Made by a program: the position numbers and the translations under genes
NCBI RefSeq assembly: GCF_002858765.1
Contig: NZ_PJRP01000006.1
Location: 1 to 64,000 of the forward strand
DNA from: Cupriavidus pauculus
GTDB taxonomy: Bacteria; Pseudomonadota; Gammaproteobacteria; Burkholderiales; Burkholderiaceae
Direction of reading: 5' to 3'
DNA length: 64,000 nt
Part shown: positions 16,483 through 26,040 of the stretch, piece by piece
Position numbering within the stretch: position 1 is the first letter of the stretch
Layout: each line of letters begins with the position of its first letter
The notes under the pieces: model-generated
Databases searched by the model: none
Told to the model about the DNA's origin: nothing
The model's input: only the letters and a program-made list of their open reading frames with translations

Positions 16483-17605
16483 ATGTCTTCTCTCAATCAC
16501 ACGCGCGATGGCGCACCGATCCGCGTCGGGCTGGTCGGCATCGGCAACTGGGCGCTCCACGGTCACGTGCGGGTGCTGAACCTGTTGCCCCAGTACACGC
16601 TGCGCGCGCTATGGAGCACCCGTGCGGATGCCGCCCAGGCTGCAGCCCTGGCCCATGGCATCCAGGAAGTGGTGCCGACGCTCGACGACCTGATCCATCA
16701 CCCCGAGGTGGATCTGGTGGTGGTGCTGAACACCGCGCCACAACATGCGGAAACCGTGCGCCGCGTGATTGCAGCGGGCAAGCACGTGTATTGCGAATGG
16801 CCGCTGACGGTGTCCACGGCGCAGTCGCGCGAACTCGTGCGGCTGGCCGAACAGGCCGGTGTGCGGCATCTGGTGGGGCTGCAGCGCCGGCTGGCGCCGC
16901 ACAACCGTTACCTGCGCGACCTGCTGCACGACGGCCACGTGGGCCGCGTGCGCTCCGTACGCATCCACGTCAGCATGAATGCGTTCGGCGCCGAACGATC
17001 GGACGCGCTGCGCTGGACGGTGCCCGAGGAGAATTTTCTCCAGCGCCATCGCCATCTATGCCGGGCACTTCCTGGACATGCTGTTCACGGCCACCGGCTG
17101 GCCAGAGCGGATCTCCGCGCTGCTACTCAACCAGATTCGCGCGGTGACGATACGCGAGACCGGCGAGGTGCTGCCGTCCAAGGCGCCAGACCAGCTCATG
17201 ATGCGGGGGCGCCTGGCCGGCGATGCGGTGGTGTCGGTGCATGTGGAAGCCGGCAAGCGCAGCGGTCGCGGCGTGACCATCGACATCACCGGCGATGAGG
17301 GCGATCTGCGTATCACCAATCGATCCGCGTTCGGTGGCGTGGGGGACGACTACGTGATCGAAGGCGCGCGCGGCCAGGACGTGCCGCTGCAGCCGATGGC
17401 GGTGCCGGTGGCCTATGACCGGCTGCCGCCGTCTGACCTGCCATCGGCCGTGCTGGAACTGGCCGAACTCTACGTGGCCGCCGCGCGGGACTTGCGCGAA
17501 GGCAGGCACGAGGCGCCCACCTTCGCCGATGCCGTGCGGCTGCACGAATTGCTCGATGCGGCCGCCGAATCGACGCGCCAAGGGCGAGAGGTGGCGCTGC
17601 GCTAG
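16483..17605 (+). pseudogene. Gfo/Idh/MocA-family dehydrogenase, broken by a one-base frameshift
   Basis: The first part reads as an NAD(P)-binding Rossmann protein (RVGLVGIGNWALHGHVRVLN, then VVLNTAPQHAETVRRVIAAG and GKHVYCEWPLTVS) until WTVPEENF at about 17037. The rest of the family fold (SSAIAIYAGHFLDMLFTATG to the end at 17605) continues in another frame. Removing one T from the TTTT run at 17034-17037 restores one frame of 373 residues, the normal length. Both halves have intact coding character, so the change is recent, a sequencing error, or recoded. No clear ribosome site precedes ATG 16483. Its stop shares CTAG with the convergent LysR stop. Confidence 0.85.
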
Positions 17606-18513
17606 CCGGCTTCCGGCGTGCGGTCCGCGCTGTCGGGAAACAGGTGCCGGGCCATGAAATCGACGAACACCCGGATCTTGGGCGACATGTGCCGGCCCGA
17701 CGGCCACACCGCGCGAAAGACCTTGCGGTCGGTGGCGTAGTGGGGCAGCACGGCCACCAGCCGACCGTCCGCCAGTTGCTGCCGCACCAGGAAGTTCGGG
17801 ATATAGGCCAGGCCGTGCCCCTGCTCGGCCATGGCGATCAGCGGCTCCACGGTATTGGCCGTAAGCCGCGCGGGCAGGTCCATCTCGCGTACGTCGTCGC
17901 CCTCGCGCAGCAGCCAGCGGTCTACCTTGCCGGTGGACGGAAACCGATGCAGCAGGCACGCGTGGCGCAGCAGGTCGTCGGGCGAGGCCGGCACGCCGTT
18001 GCGGGCCAGATAGACGGGCGCCGCCACGATCTGCGGCGTGTAGTGGCCCAGCGCACGCGCCACCAGGCGCGAATCCACCGCTTCGCCGGTGCGCAGCACC
18101 ACGTCGAAGCCTTCATCGATGATGTTGACGATGCGGTCGGAGAAATCGAGTTCGAGCCGGATGTCGGGGTACTCGCGGGCGAACGCGCTCAAGACCGGCA
18201 GCACCAGCGTGGCCACCAGCGGCAGGCTCACGCGCAACTGGCCCTTGGGCGACGAGGCGGCCGACAGTTCGGCCTCGGCGGCTTCAAGCTCTTCGACGAT
18301 GCGCTGGCAGCGGCTCAGGAACAGTTGTCCTTCCGGTGTCAGCGTGACGCTGCGCGTGCTGCGGTGAAACAGTCGCACGCCAAGCCGCTCTTCGAGCCGT
18401 GAAATTGCCTTGCCTACGGCCGACGCGGAAATCCCGAGTTGCCGGCCCGCCTCGCTGAAATTGCGGACTTCAGCGGCTTTGACGAATGCATCGACGGAAC
18501 CGAGCTTGTCCAT
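17602..18513 (-). CDS. LysR-family transcriptional regulator, CrgA-like
   Basis: A 303-residue LysR protein: MDKLGSVDAFVKAAEVRNFS opens the HTH, followed by ISASAVGKAISRLEERLGVR and the linker LFHRSTRSVTLTPEG. The effector domain (about 90-295) has the LRVSLPLV start and the AEQGHGLAYIPNFLV turn. This group often controls quinone or aldehyde detoxification genes. It is convergent with the dehydrogenase, the two stop codons overlapping in CTAG at 17602-17605. Divergent from it, 219 bp away, is an MFS exporter that is its likely target. Confidence 0.9.
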   Translation of the reverse strand: MDKLGSVDAFVKAAEVRNFSEAGRQLGISASAVGKAISRLEERLGVRLFHRSTRSVTLTPEGQLFLSRCQRIVEELEAAEAELSAASSPKGQLRVSLPLVATLVLPVLSAFAREYPDIRLELDFSDRIVNIIDEGFDVVLRTGEAVDSRLVARALGHYTPQIVAAPVYLARNGVPASPDDLLRHACLLHRFPSTGKVDRWLLREGDDVREMDLPARLTANTVEPLIAMAEQGHGLAYIPNFLVRQQLADGRLVAVLPHYATDRKVFRAVWPSGRHMSPKIRVFVDFMARHLFPDSADRTPEAG

Positions 18514-18732
18514 GGCGGCATGGGGAAAGAGGCGCGGGGCGCTGGGGGATGGCGGCGACTATAGCACGCACCCCCGACGGCCGTGGCCGCTGCCGAGGGC
18601 GTCTTCATTGCGGAAATTTGGTCCGCAGTGTTGCGCCCGCCGGCCCGTTGATGGGGGCGCGGCGGCTCCCTACATTGCCCACGTGGACGGCGGCACGGTG
18701 CCGCCGCATGACGCAGCAAAGAAGGATTCAAG

Positions 18733-19986
18733 ATGTCATCAGAGTCAACCATGTCGACGCCCGCAGGGCTCGCTCTCGACACACAAGGAACGCTGGCAGG
18801 CGCCAGCGACGTACCGGCGCCGCGCCGGCAACACTGGGCCGCCGTGCTGGCGGTCGCATTCAGCGCCGCGGTGTTCTGCACCACCGAGTTCATGCCGGTG
18901 GGCTTGCTGCGCTATATCGCACAGGGCCTGTCGGTCAGCGAAGGCGCGGCGGGCTGGATGGTCTCCGCGCCGGGTTTGCTGGCGGCACTGGCCGCGCCGC
19001 TGGTGACCGTGCTGGCGGGACGGCTCGATCGCCGCATCGTGCTGTGGGCGCTTGGCGTATTGCTGGTGCTGGCCAACCTGACGGCGGCGCTGGCGCCGTC
19101 GTTCGCCGTGCTGGTGCTGGGCCGCGTGCTGTTCGGCGTCGGACTGGGCGGATTCTGGGCCATCGGGGCGGGCATCGGTTCGCGGCTCGTCGAGCCGGCC
19201 GCCGCGCCCAAGGCCACGTCGGTGATTTTCGCTGGCGTGTCGGTGGGCATGCTGGTGGGCGGTGCGGCGGGGGCCTGGATTGGCGAGCACTGGGGCTGGC
19301 GCGCCGCGTTCGGCCTGACCACGGCGCTGTCCGTGGCCGCGTTGCTGGCCACGCTGGCGTGCCTGCCGCCGCTGCGCGTCACGCAACGCGTCAAGGTGGC
19401 GTCGCTGTGGCGCATCGTGGCCACCCCGGCCGGGCGCCTGGGGTTGCTGGTGATGATGATCGCGCTGATCGGGCAGTTCGCCGCGTACACCTACATCACG
19501 CCGTTCCTGGCCCATGAGGTCAAGCTGGCCGGCACGCTGATCCCGCTGGTGCTGTTCGGCTACACGCTGGTGGGTGCGGCTGGCAATTTCGTGGCGGGCG
19601 CCTTCGCCGGCCGCGCGGCCAGGGCCACGTTGATGGTGGCCATCGCGATGATCGCCTTGCCGCTGGGGGGCCTGCAGGCCGGGGTTGCCCATCTCGTGCC
19701 CGTGCTGTTGCTGCTGGCCGTGTGGGGGCTGGGATATGGGGCGATGCCGGTGGCGTTGCAGGTGTGGATCGACAAGGTGTCCGAGGGCGCCGGGGAAGCC
19801 GGCATGGCGCTGTTCGTGATGAACTTCCAGCTGTCGATCGCGCTGGGCGCGTGGGCCGGGGGCTGGCTGGTGGACAGCGCGGGCATCGCGCATACGCTGC
19901 GGGTGGCCAGCGGGCTGGTGCTGGCGGCGCTGCTGCTGCTGTGGCGCCTTGCGGGTCGCTCCGATGTCCCCACGCCGCAAGTCTAG
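18733..19986 (+). CDS. MFS transporter, DHA1 family (sugar/drug efflux type)
   Basis: A 417-residue, 12-helix exporter like AraJ/YdhP-type permeases. An unusually long cytoplasmic N-terminus of about 34 residues precedes helix 1 (AAVLAVAFSAAVFCTTEFMP). PVGLLRYIAQGLSVSEGAAG is typical of the family, as is the A-motif-like LAGRLDRRIVL. AAGGA lies before ATG 18733. A 19-nt near-perfect hairpin (18688-18706) sits 26 bp upstream in the leader. It is flanked by two LysR genes; the one at 17602-18513 is divergent and the likely regulator. Its TAG stop shares CTAG with the convergent LysR at 19983. Confidence 0.88.
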   Translation: MSSESTMSTPAGLALDTQGTLAGASDVPAPRRQHWAAVLAVAFSAAVFCTTEFMPVGLLRYIAQGLSVSEGAAGWMVSAPGLLAALAAPLVTVLAGRLDRRIVLWALGVLLVLANLTAALAPSFAVLVLGRVLFGVGLGGFWAIGAGIGSRLVEPAAAPKATSVIFAGVSVGMLVGGAAGAWIGEHWGWRAAFGLTTALSVAALLATLACLPPLRVTQRVKVASLWRIVATPAGRLGLLVMMIALIGQFAAYTYITPFLAHEVKLAGTLIPLVLFGYTLVGAAGNFVAGAFAGRAARATLMVAIAMIALPLGGLQAGVAHLVPVLLLLAVWGLGYGAMPVALQVWIDKVSEGAGEAGMALFVMNFQLSIALGAWAGGWLVDSAGIAHTLRVASGLVLAALLLLWRLAGRSDVPTPQV

Positions 19987-20903
19987 AGACGGGGTGAGCA
20001 GTCGTACTGCGCGAACAGCTCGACCACCCAGTCCACGAACGCCCGCAGCCTTGCGCTCTGGTTCCTGGACGGGTGGAACACGATGTGCAACCGGTGCAGC
20101 GGGCGATGCCATTCGGGCAGCAGTTGGACCAGCGCGCCAGTTTCCAGATGGGGTCGGGCCATGAAGCCAAAGGTCTGCCCCACGCCCAGGCCGCTGACCA
20201 GCGCCGTCAGGTGCGCGGTGCTCTCGTTGACGAACACGCCGTGCCGGCTGCGCACGTCCACGTCGATACGCTCGCCTTCACGCTCGAACAGCAGGGGCAT
20301 CACGCGGCCCGTGAGCGACGAGAAATAGCCCGCCACGTCGTGATCGGTCTGCAGCGCGGACGGGTGCGCTGGCCTGCCACGCGCGGCAACGTACTGCGCG
20401 GCGGCGTAGGTGCCCCAGTCCAGGCTGGCGATATGCCGGGCGATCAGGGACGTATCGGTCAGGTCGCCACCCCGGATCACGCAATCGACGGCGTCGCCGA
20501 TCAGGTCGACATGGCGGTCGCCAACGCCCACTTCGAGCTGGATCTCAGGGTACTTCGCGCGGAAGGACGGCAGGTTCGGCAGCAGTATCAGGTTGGCCAG
20601 CGACGACCCGACGTCCACGCGCAGCCGCCCGCGCGGCGCGCCCCGGGCGTCGGCAAACAGCGTATCCATCTCGTCCACATCGGCCAGCACCTTGACCGCG
20701 CGGCGGTAGTACGCCTGCCCCTCGTCGGTGACCACCACCTTGCGGGTCGACCGCTGGAACAGCTTGATGCGCAGGTGCGATTCCAGATCCTGGATCAGCT
20801 TGGTGACGGTGGGGCGCGGAATGTTGAGCGTGTCGGCGGCCTTGCTGAAACCGCCGGACTCGGCGATGCGCACGAACACGCGCAGGGCTTGCAGTTGATC
20901 CAT
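19983..20903 (-). CDS. LysR-family transcriptional regulator (SDR neighbour)
   Basis: A LysR protein of 306 residues from ATG 20903 (MDQLQALRVFVRIAESGGFS). The HTH has IPRPTVTKLIQDLESHLRIK and LFQRSTRKVVVTDEG; the effector domain follows from about residue 88. A longer frame to 20966 would include the operator-side DNA and is unlikely. It is divergent from the SDR gene, with a 9-bp-arm palindrome between them that this protein probably binds. The C-terminus overlaps the convergent MFS stop by CTAG. Confidence 0.88.
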   Translation of the reverse strand: MDQLQALRVFVRIAESGGFSKAADTLNIPRPTVTKLIQDLESHLRIKLFQRSTRKVVVTDEGQAYYRRAVKVLADVDEMDTLFADARGAPRGRLRVDVGSSLANLILLPNLPSFRAKYPEIQLEVGVGDRHVDLIGDAVDCVIRGGDLTDTSLIARHIASLDWGTYAAAQYVAARGRPAHPSALQTDHDVAGYFSSLTGRVMPLLFEREGERIDVDVRSRHGVFVNESTAHLTALVSGLGVGQTFGFMARPHLETGALVQLLPEWHRPLHRLHIVFHPSRNQSARLRAFVDWVVELFAQYDCSPRL

Positions 20904-20957
20904 GGGCAGGGAAGGCGAAAAAGGGGTAGGGCGATGGCGCCGCACGCAGTATGCCTG

Positions 20958-20979
20958 ATTATTCATGGTGATGAATAAT
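20958..20979. promoter_or_regulatory. Perfect operator palindrome between LysR and SDR genes
   Basis: ATTATTCAT (20958-20966), spacer GGTG, ATGAATAAT (20971-20979): 9-bp perfect arms. It is AT-rich within a GC-rich region, 55 bp before the LysR start and 84 bp before the SDR start, as expected for a shared divergent operator. Confidence 0.75.
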
Positions 20980-21062
20980 GATTTAGTTTAGTCGCCATTT
21001 ATTCGGAAAACATTAACGCATACAGTGACGTCATCCACTCTTCAACACGAAAGGAAAACATC

Positions 21063-21818
21063 ATGAGCAAGCGACTGGAAGGCAAGATCGCCCTGGTAAC
21101 TGGCGGCACGAGCGGCATCGGACTGGCTGCGGCGCAAGACCTGGCCCGCGAAGGCGCAAAGGTGTACGTGACCGGCCGCCGCGCCGCGGAACTCGACAAG
21201 GCCGTGGCAGCCATCGGTCATGGCGCGGTGGGCGTGCAGGGCGACGTGACCCGCGAAGCCGACCTGGATGTGCTGGTCAAGACGATCCGCGAGGCCGATG
21301 GACGCCTGGACGTGCTGTTCGCCAACGCCGGCGGCGGCACCATGGCGCCGCTGGGCGAGATCACCGCGCAGCATTTCGACGATACGTTCAATCGCAATGT
21401 CCGCGCCGTGGTGTTCACGGTGCAGAAGGCGCTGCCGCTGATGGGCGCTGGCGGTTCCATCATCCTGACCGGCTCGATCGCCGGATCGACGGGTACGCCG
21501 GCGTTCAGCATCTACAGCGCGTCGAAGGCAGCGGTGCGCGCCCTGGCCCGCAGCTGGGTGCTGGACCTCAAGGATCGCGGCATCCGGGTGAATGTGGTGA
21601 GCCCCGGTTCCACGCACACGGTGGGCCTGGCTGAACTGGGCGGCGACACCAAGGCCGGGCAGGACGGGCTGCTGGGCTACCTGGCGTCGCTGGTGCCGAT
21701 GGGCCGGCTGGGCGCCCCCGAGGAAATCGCCCGCGTGGTGACATTCCTGGCGTCCAACGATTCGAGCTTTATCAACGGCGCCGAAATTACCGCCGATGGC
21801 GGGCAGGCGCAGGTCTGA
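21063..21818 (+). CDS. Short-chain dehydrogenase/reductase (SDR)
   Basis: A 251-residue classical SDR with the NAD(P) motif TGGTSGIG (residues 14-21), NAG in LFANAGGG, catalytic Ser in ILTGSIAGS, and YSASK with catalytic Tyr and Lys. The end [19 protein letters not shown] and DGGQAQV are typical. Arg in TGRRAAEL after beta-2 suggests NADPH preference. AAGGAAA precedes the ATG. The substrate is unknown, possibly an aldehyde or ketone. It is controlled by the divergent LysR through the palindrome at 20958-20979, and is followed by a strong bidirectional terminator. Confidence 0.92.
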   Translation: MSKRLEGKIALVTGGTSGIGLAAAQDLAREGAKVYVTGRRAAELDKAVAAIGHGAVGVQGDVTREADLDVLVKTIREADGRLDVLFANAGGGTMAPLGEITAQHFDDTFNRNVRAVVFTVQKALPLMGAGGSIILTGSIAGSTGTPAFSIYSASKAAVRALARSWVLDLKDRGIRVNVVSPGSTHTVGLAELGGDTKAGQDGLLGYLASLVPMGRLGAPEEIARVVTFLASNDSSFINGAEITADGGQAQV

Positions 21819-21838
21819 CCGGCGACACGCGTCCGGGC

Positions 21839-21868
21839 AAAAAAACAGCCACCCGAGGGTGGCTGTTT
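21839..21868. terminator. Bidirectional terminator between SDR and aminotransferase
   Basis: A 12-bp perfect stem AAACAGCCACCC (21843-21854) / GGGTGGCTGTTT (21857-21868) with loop GA. Seven A precede it, giving a T-run on the minus strand, and TTT closes it on the plus strand. It serves the convergent SDR and aminotransferase genes. Confidence 0.9.
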
Positions 21869-21915
21869 GCTTAAAACGCTTTGTCGCGCGAAGGGGGCGG
21901 TTCAGCCCCCAGCGC

Positions 21916-23112
21916 TCAGCCCTTCAGCACCTGGCCGATGGCATTCGCCACCACGCCGACGTTGCGCTCGTTCAGGCCGGCCACGCACATGCGGCCCGAG
22001 CGCAGCACATACACGCCGTGCTCGTTCTTCAGGCGGTCCACCTGGTCGGCCGACAGGCCGGTGTAGGTGAACATGCCGCGCTGCTTGACGTAGCGCGACA
22101 GCTTCTCGCCGCTGACGTGCGCGCGCAACTGGTCGTGGATGGCCTGGCGCATGCGCGTGATGCGCTGGCACATGGCCGCCAGTTCCGTCTCCCAGCTCTG
22201 GCGCAGGGCCGGCGTGGTCAGCACGCGGGCCACCACGCGGGCGCCGTGGGTGGGCGGGTTGCTGTAGTTGGCGCGCACGGCGCCGGTCAGCTGGCCCAGC
22301 ACGCGGCTGGCTTCGTCCGTGCTCTGGCAGATCACGCTCAGGCCGCCGCATCGTTCGCCATACAGCGAGAAATTCTTCGAGAACGAGTTGGCCACCAGCG
22401 CGGGCACGTTCTGGCGGGCCAGTTCGCGCACGGCAAAGGCGTCGTCATCCAGGCCCGCGCCAAAGCCCTGGTAGGCCATGTCGACGAACGGCAGCAGCTT
22501 GCGGGCCTTCAGCACGCCAATCACCTGGCGCCACTGGTCTTCGTTCAGGTCCACGCCGGTCGGGTTGTGGCAGCAGGCGTGCAGCAGCACGATGCCGCCC
22601 TGCGGAATGGCGTCGATGGCCGCCAGCATGGCGTCGAACTTGAGGCCGCCGGTTTCGGCGTCGTAGTACGGATAGGTATTGACCTTGAACCCGGCGCGCT
22701 CGAACACCACGCGGTGGTTTTCCCAGCTCGGGTCGCTGATCCACATCTCCGTGGTCGGGAAATAGCGCTTCAGGAAGTCGGCACCCACGCGCAGCGCGCC
22801 CGAACCACCCAGCGTCTGCAGCGTGGCGATGCGGCCTTCGGCGCGTGCGGCGCAGTCCTCGCCGAACACCAGCGCCTGCACGGCCTGGCGGTAGGCGGCA
22901 ATGCCGGCCATCGGCAGGTAGGGGCGCGGGCCCATGTCCGACAGCAGCGCGGCTTCGGCTTCGGCCACGGCCTGCATGACCGGCAGGCGGCCTTCGTCGT
23001 CAAAGTAGATGCCGATGCTCAGGTTGACCTTGTTGGTACGCGGGTCCTGCTGAAAATCCTCGTTGAGCGAGAGGATCGGGTCACCGGGAAAGGCTTCGAT
23101 GTGTTCAAACAT
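21916..23112 (-). CDS. tyrB: Aromatic amino acid aminotransferase (TyrB-like)
   Basis: A 398-residue class I PLP aminotransferase of the AspC/TyrB group. Active-site features: SDPSWENH (Trp130 stacks on PLP), HNPTG (Asn183), Asp211 and Tyr214 in VDMAYQGFG, and the Schiff-base Lys246 in NSFSKNFSLYGERCG. It transfers the amino group of tyrosine or phenylalanine to 2-oxoglutarate, giving 4-hydroxyphenylpyruvate or phenylpyruvate. It lies 66 bp downstream of the aromatic permease and after HPPD on the same strand, so catabolic use is more likely than biosynthesis. Confidence 0.92.
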   Translation of the reverse strand: MFEHIEAFPGDPILSLNEDFQQDPRTNKVNLSIGIYFDDEGRLPVMQAVAEAEAALLSDMGPRPYLPMAGIAAYRQAVQALVFGEDCAARAEGRIATLQTLGGSGALRVGADFLKRYFPTTEMWISDPSWENHRVVFERAGFKVNTYPYYDAETGGLKFDAMLAAIDAIPQGGIVLLHACCHNPTGVDLNEDQWRQVIGVLKARKLLPFVDMAYQGFGAGLDDDAFAVRELARQNVPALVANSFSKNFSLYGERCGGLSVICQSTDEASRVLGQLTGAVRANYSNPPTHGARVVARVLTTPALRQSWETELAAMCQRITRMRQAIHDQLRAHVSGEKLSRYVKQRGMFTYTGLSADQVDRLKNEHGVYVLRSGRMCVAGLNERNVGVVANAIGQVLKG

Positions 23113-23178
23113 GGGAGGCGTCTGGCTTGCGGGTTCAGGGGGTGGCGGCCCGGGATACGCGCGGGCCGCACAGGCAGG

Positions 23179-24567
23179 TTACTGGATCTGGGCGCTCGCG
23201 GCGGGCAGGGCCGAACCGGCGTTCTTCTGCCGGAGGCGATAGCTTACGCCAAGAATGACCAGCCAGACCGGAATCAGGTAGACCGAGATGCGCAGGCCAG
23301 GCGTCAGGAACATGACCACCAGGATGCCGGCCAGGAAGATCAGCGTCACGTAGTTGGTCAGCGGATAGCCCAGGCTCTGGAACGCCGTGGACTTGCCTTC
23401 GGCGCGCTTGGCGCGGCGGAACATCAGGTGAATGATGCTGATCATGGCCCAGTTGATGATCAGGGCCGACACCACCAGACCCATCAGCAGCTCGAACGCT
23501 TCGCCGGGCATGAAGTAGTTGACCAGCACGCAGATGCCGGTGGCCAGGGCCGATACGCCCAGCGCGGCCAGCGGAATGCCGCGGCGGTTCACCTTCATCA
23601 GCGCGCGGGGCGCGTTGCCCTGTTGCGCCAGGCCCAGCAGCATGCGGCTGTTGCAATAGACGCCGCTGTTGTAGACCGACAGCGCCGCCGTCAGCACCAC
23701 CACGTTCAGCACGGTGGCCACGATATCGCTGTTCATCGCATGGAAGATCAGCACGAACGGGCTGCCGCCGGTCACCACCTTCTGCCACGGGTACAGCGAC
23801 AGCAGCACGGCCAGCGCGCCAACGTAGAAGATCAGGATGCGGTAGATCACCTGGTTGGTGGCCTTGGGGATGCTCTTGCCCGGGTTGTCGGCTTCGGCCG
23901 CGGTGATGCCCACCAGTTCCAGGCCGCCGAACGAGAACATGATCACGGCCATCGCCATCACCAGTCCGCCCAGCCCGTTCGGGAAGAAGCCGCCGTGTTG
24001 CCACAGGTTGGCCACGCTGGCCTCGGGGCCGGCGGTGCCGGTGCCCAGCATGTAGCCGCCAAAGCCGATCATGCCGACGATGGCTGCGACCTTGATGATC
24101 GAGAACCAGAATTCCATCTCGCCGAACGACTTCACGCTGGCCAGGTTGATGGCGTTGATGACCAGGAAGAACGCGAGCGCGGACATCCACGTGGGAATGC
24201 CCGGCCACCAGTACTGGACATAGATGCCCACGGCCGACAGCTCGGCCATGCTGACCAGGATGTACAGCACCCAGTAGTTCCAGCCGGACATGAAGCCGGC
24301 AAAGTGGCCGCAATACTTGTTGGCGAAGTAGCTGAACGAGCCGGCCACGGGTTCGTCGACGACCATCTCGCCCAGCTGGCGCATGATGAAGAACGCGACG
24401 ACGCCGGCCAGGGCGTAGCCCAGCAGCACGGACGGGCCAGCCAGCTTGATGGTCTGGGCGATGCCCAGGAACAGGCCGGTGCCGATGGCGCCGCCCAGCG
24501 CAATCAGCTGGATATGGCGATTCTTCAGGCCACGCTGGAGCGTGCCTTGGCTATCTGAAGCATGCAT
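23179..24567 (-). CDS. aroP: Aromatic amino acid permease (AroP/PheP-type APC transporter)
   Basis: A 462-residue APC-superfamily permease with 12 predicted helices. It opens with LQRGLKNRHIQLIALGGAIG and TGLFLG, the conserved AAT-family substrate-site loop. SWNYWVLYILVSMAELSAVG-like segments and FSFGGLELVGITAAEADNP match AroP/PheP/GabP-type proteins. It imports aromatic amino acids with protons. AGAGGA precedes ATG 24567 at long spacing. Gene order HPPD, permease, aminotransferase gives one tyrosine-use unit. Confidence 0.9.
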   Translation of the reverse strand: MHASDSQGTLQRGLKNRHIQLIALGGAIGTGLFLGIAQTIKLAGPSVLLGYALAGVVAFFIMRQLGEMVVDEPVAGSFSYFANKYCGHFAGFMSGWNYWVLYILVSMAELSAVGIYVQYWWPGIPTWMSALAFFLVINAINLASVKSFGEMEFWFSIIKVAAIVGMIGFGGYMLGTGTAGPEASVANLWQHGGFFPNGLGGLVMAMAVIMFSFGGLELVGITAAEADNPGKSIPKATNQVIYRILIFYVGALAVLLSLYPWQKVVTGGSPFVLIFHAMNSDIVATVLNVVVLTAALSVYNSGVYCNSRMLLGLAQQGNAPRALMKVNRRGIPLAALGVSALATGICVLVNYFMPGEAFELLMGLVVSALIINWAMISIIHLMFRRAKRAEGKSTAFQSLGYPLTNYVTLIFLAGILVVMFLTPGLRISVYLIPVWLVILGVSYRLRQKNAGSALPAASAQIQ

Positions 24568-24761
24568 TGGGGTTGTCTATCCTCTACCCATTCTTGTGGA
24601 ATGGCGGCGCGCCTCTTTGGGATGGGCGCTTTGAAAAAAGCGCCGGCGCGGGTAACGCCGGACGCAGGGGTGCGCGCCGGCGAAAACCCGAGAGTTTACC
24701 GGCACACGCTTGGAAAAGCAGGGGAAATGGGCCAGCCCGGATCAGTGCCGGGCCGGATGCG

Positions 24762-25835
24762 TCACACCTTCAGCGTGCCGCGTTCGATCTGGTCGCGCTC
24801 GAGTGACTCGAACAGCGCCTTGAAGTTGCCTTCGCCAAAGCCGTCGTCGCCGGAGCGCTGGATGTATTCAAAGAACACCGGGCCGAGCACGGTCTTCGAG
24901 AAGATCTGCAGCAGCAGGCGCGGGCGGCCGTCTTCGGTGGTGCCGTCCAGCAGGATGCCGCGGGCCTTGAGCTGGTCCACCGGCTGGCCGTGGCCGGGCA
25001 GGCGGGTGTCCAGGGCCTGGTAGTAATAGTCGTTCGGCGCGGTCATCAGGTCGACGCCGGCCAGTTGCAGGCTATCGATGACGTCGAGCAGGTTGTCTAC
25101 GGAAAAGGCGATGTGCTGGATGCCTTCGCCGTTGAACGCCATCAGGAATTCCTCGATCTGGCCGGCGCCCTTCGACGATTCCTCGTTCAGCGGAATGCGG
25201 ATCTTGCCATCCGGCGCGGTCATGGCCTTCGAGGTCAGGCCGGTGTACTCGCCCTGGATGTCGAAATAGCGGATTTCACGGAAGTTGAACAGGCGTTCGT
25301 AGAAGTTAGCCCAATAAGCCATGCGGCCACGGTAGACGTTGTGCGTCAGGTGGTCGATCAGCTTCAGGCCGTGGCCCTTCGGGTGGCGGTCCACGCCCTC
25401 GATGTATTCAAAGTCGATGTCATAGATCGACTTGCCGTCCTCGAAACGGTCGATCAGGTACAGCGGCGCACCGCCAATGCCCTTGATGGCCGGCAGGCGC
25501 AGTTCCATCGGGCCCGTGGCGATCTCGATCGGCTGGGCGCCCAGCATCAGCGCGCGGTTGTAGGCCTTGTGCGAATCCTTGACACGGAAGGCCATGCCGC
25601 AGGCGCTGGGGCCGTGCTCGGCGGCGAAATAGGCGGCTTCGCTATGCGGCTCGTTGTTGATGATGAAATTGATGTCGCCCTGGCGATACAGCACCACGTC
25701 CTTGGAGCGGTGACGGGCCACCAGCGTGAAGCCCATTTTCTCGAACAGCGGTTCCAGCACGTTGGGCGTGGGCGAGGCGAATTCAACGAACTCGAAGCCC
25801 ATCAGTTGCATCGGGTTTTCAAACAGGTCGGCCAT
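24762..25835 (-). CDS. hpd: 4-hydroxyphenylpyruvate dioxygenase
   Basis: A 357-residue two-domain vicinal-oxygen-chelate enzyme that converts 4-hydroxyphenylpyruvate to homogentisate, the first committed step of tyrosine breakdown. Iron ligands are visible as His162 (DHLTHNV), His241 (IQHIAFSV) and Glu323 (FFEYIQR), within one residue of the Pseudomonas numbering. C-terminal [20 protein letters not shown] and [15 protein letters not shown] are diagnostic. ATG 25835 is chosen because the family starts here; a longer frame to 26198 runs into the promoter. It is divergent from the Lrp-type regulator. Homogentisate dioxygenase is not in the window. Confidence 0.96.
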   Translation of the reverse strand: MADLFENPMQLMGFEFVEFASPTPNVLEPLFEKMGFTLVARHRSKDVVLYRQGDINFIINNEPHSEAAYFAAEHGPSACGMAFRVKDSHKAYNRALMLGAQPIEIATGPMELRLPAIKGIGGAPLYLIDRFEDGKSIYDIDFEYIEGVDRHPKGHGLKLIDHLTHNVYRGRMAYWANFYERLFNFREIRYFDIQGEYTGLTSKAMTAPDGKIRIPLNEESSKGAGQIEEFLMAFNGEGIQHIAFSVDNLLDVIDSLQLAGVDLMTAPNDYYYQALDTRLPGHGQPVDQLKARGILLDGTTEDGRPRLLLQIFSKTVLGPVFFEYIQRSGDDGFGEGNFKALFESLERDQIERGTLKV

Positions 25836-26040
25836 GATCGGAGCGCTCGGGGGCGAGAGAGGGGATGGAAATAATATTTCGGTGAGGCAGCAGCGCGAGT
25901 GGCTTGGGGAACGCTTGGCGCGCTGCACAACGTGAGGAAATTGTAGAACCCGCCTCGCTAAATAGGATTTCGTAAGGCACGCAGGGAAACCCTGAGAGAT
26001 GAGATAAAATTTCGTCAAACTGCCATGCGAGGAAATCAGC
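25836..26040. promoter_or_regulatory. Divergent hpd / Lrp regulator promoter region with repeated ATTTCG boxes
   Basis: 205 bp, locally AT-rich. Three similar boxes are visible: ATATTTCGGTGAG (25874-25886), GGATTTCGTAAGG (25965-25977) and AAATTTCGTCAAA (26007-26019). Lrp/AsnC proteins bind several weakly conserved AT-rich sites, so these are candidates. GAGGAAA before 26041 is the regulator ribosome site. Confidence 0.4.

Noticed and set aside
18688-18706. Near-perfect 19-nt hairpin before the MFS gene
   Set aside because: Short arms of only G/C-rich sequence and no partner element; noted in the gene entry but not called a regulatory site.
21796-24558. 920-codon plus-strand frame
   Set aside because: Antisense to the aminotransferase and permease; Arg/His/Gln-rich with no family features.
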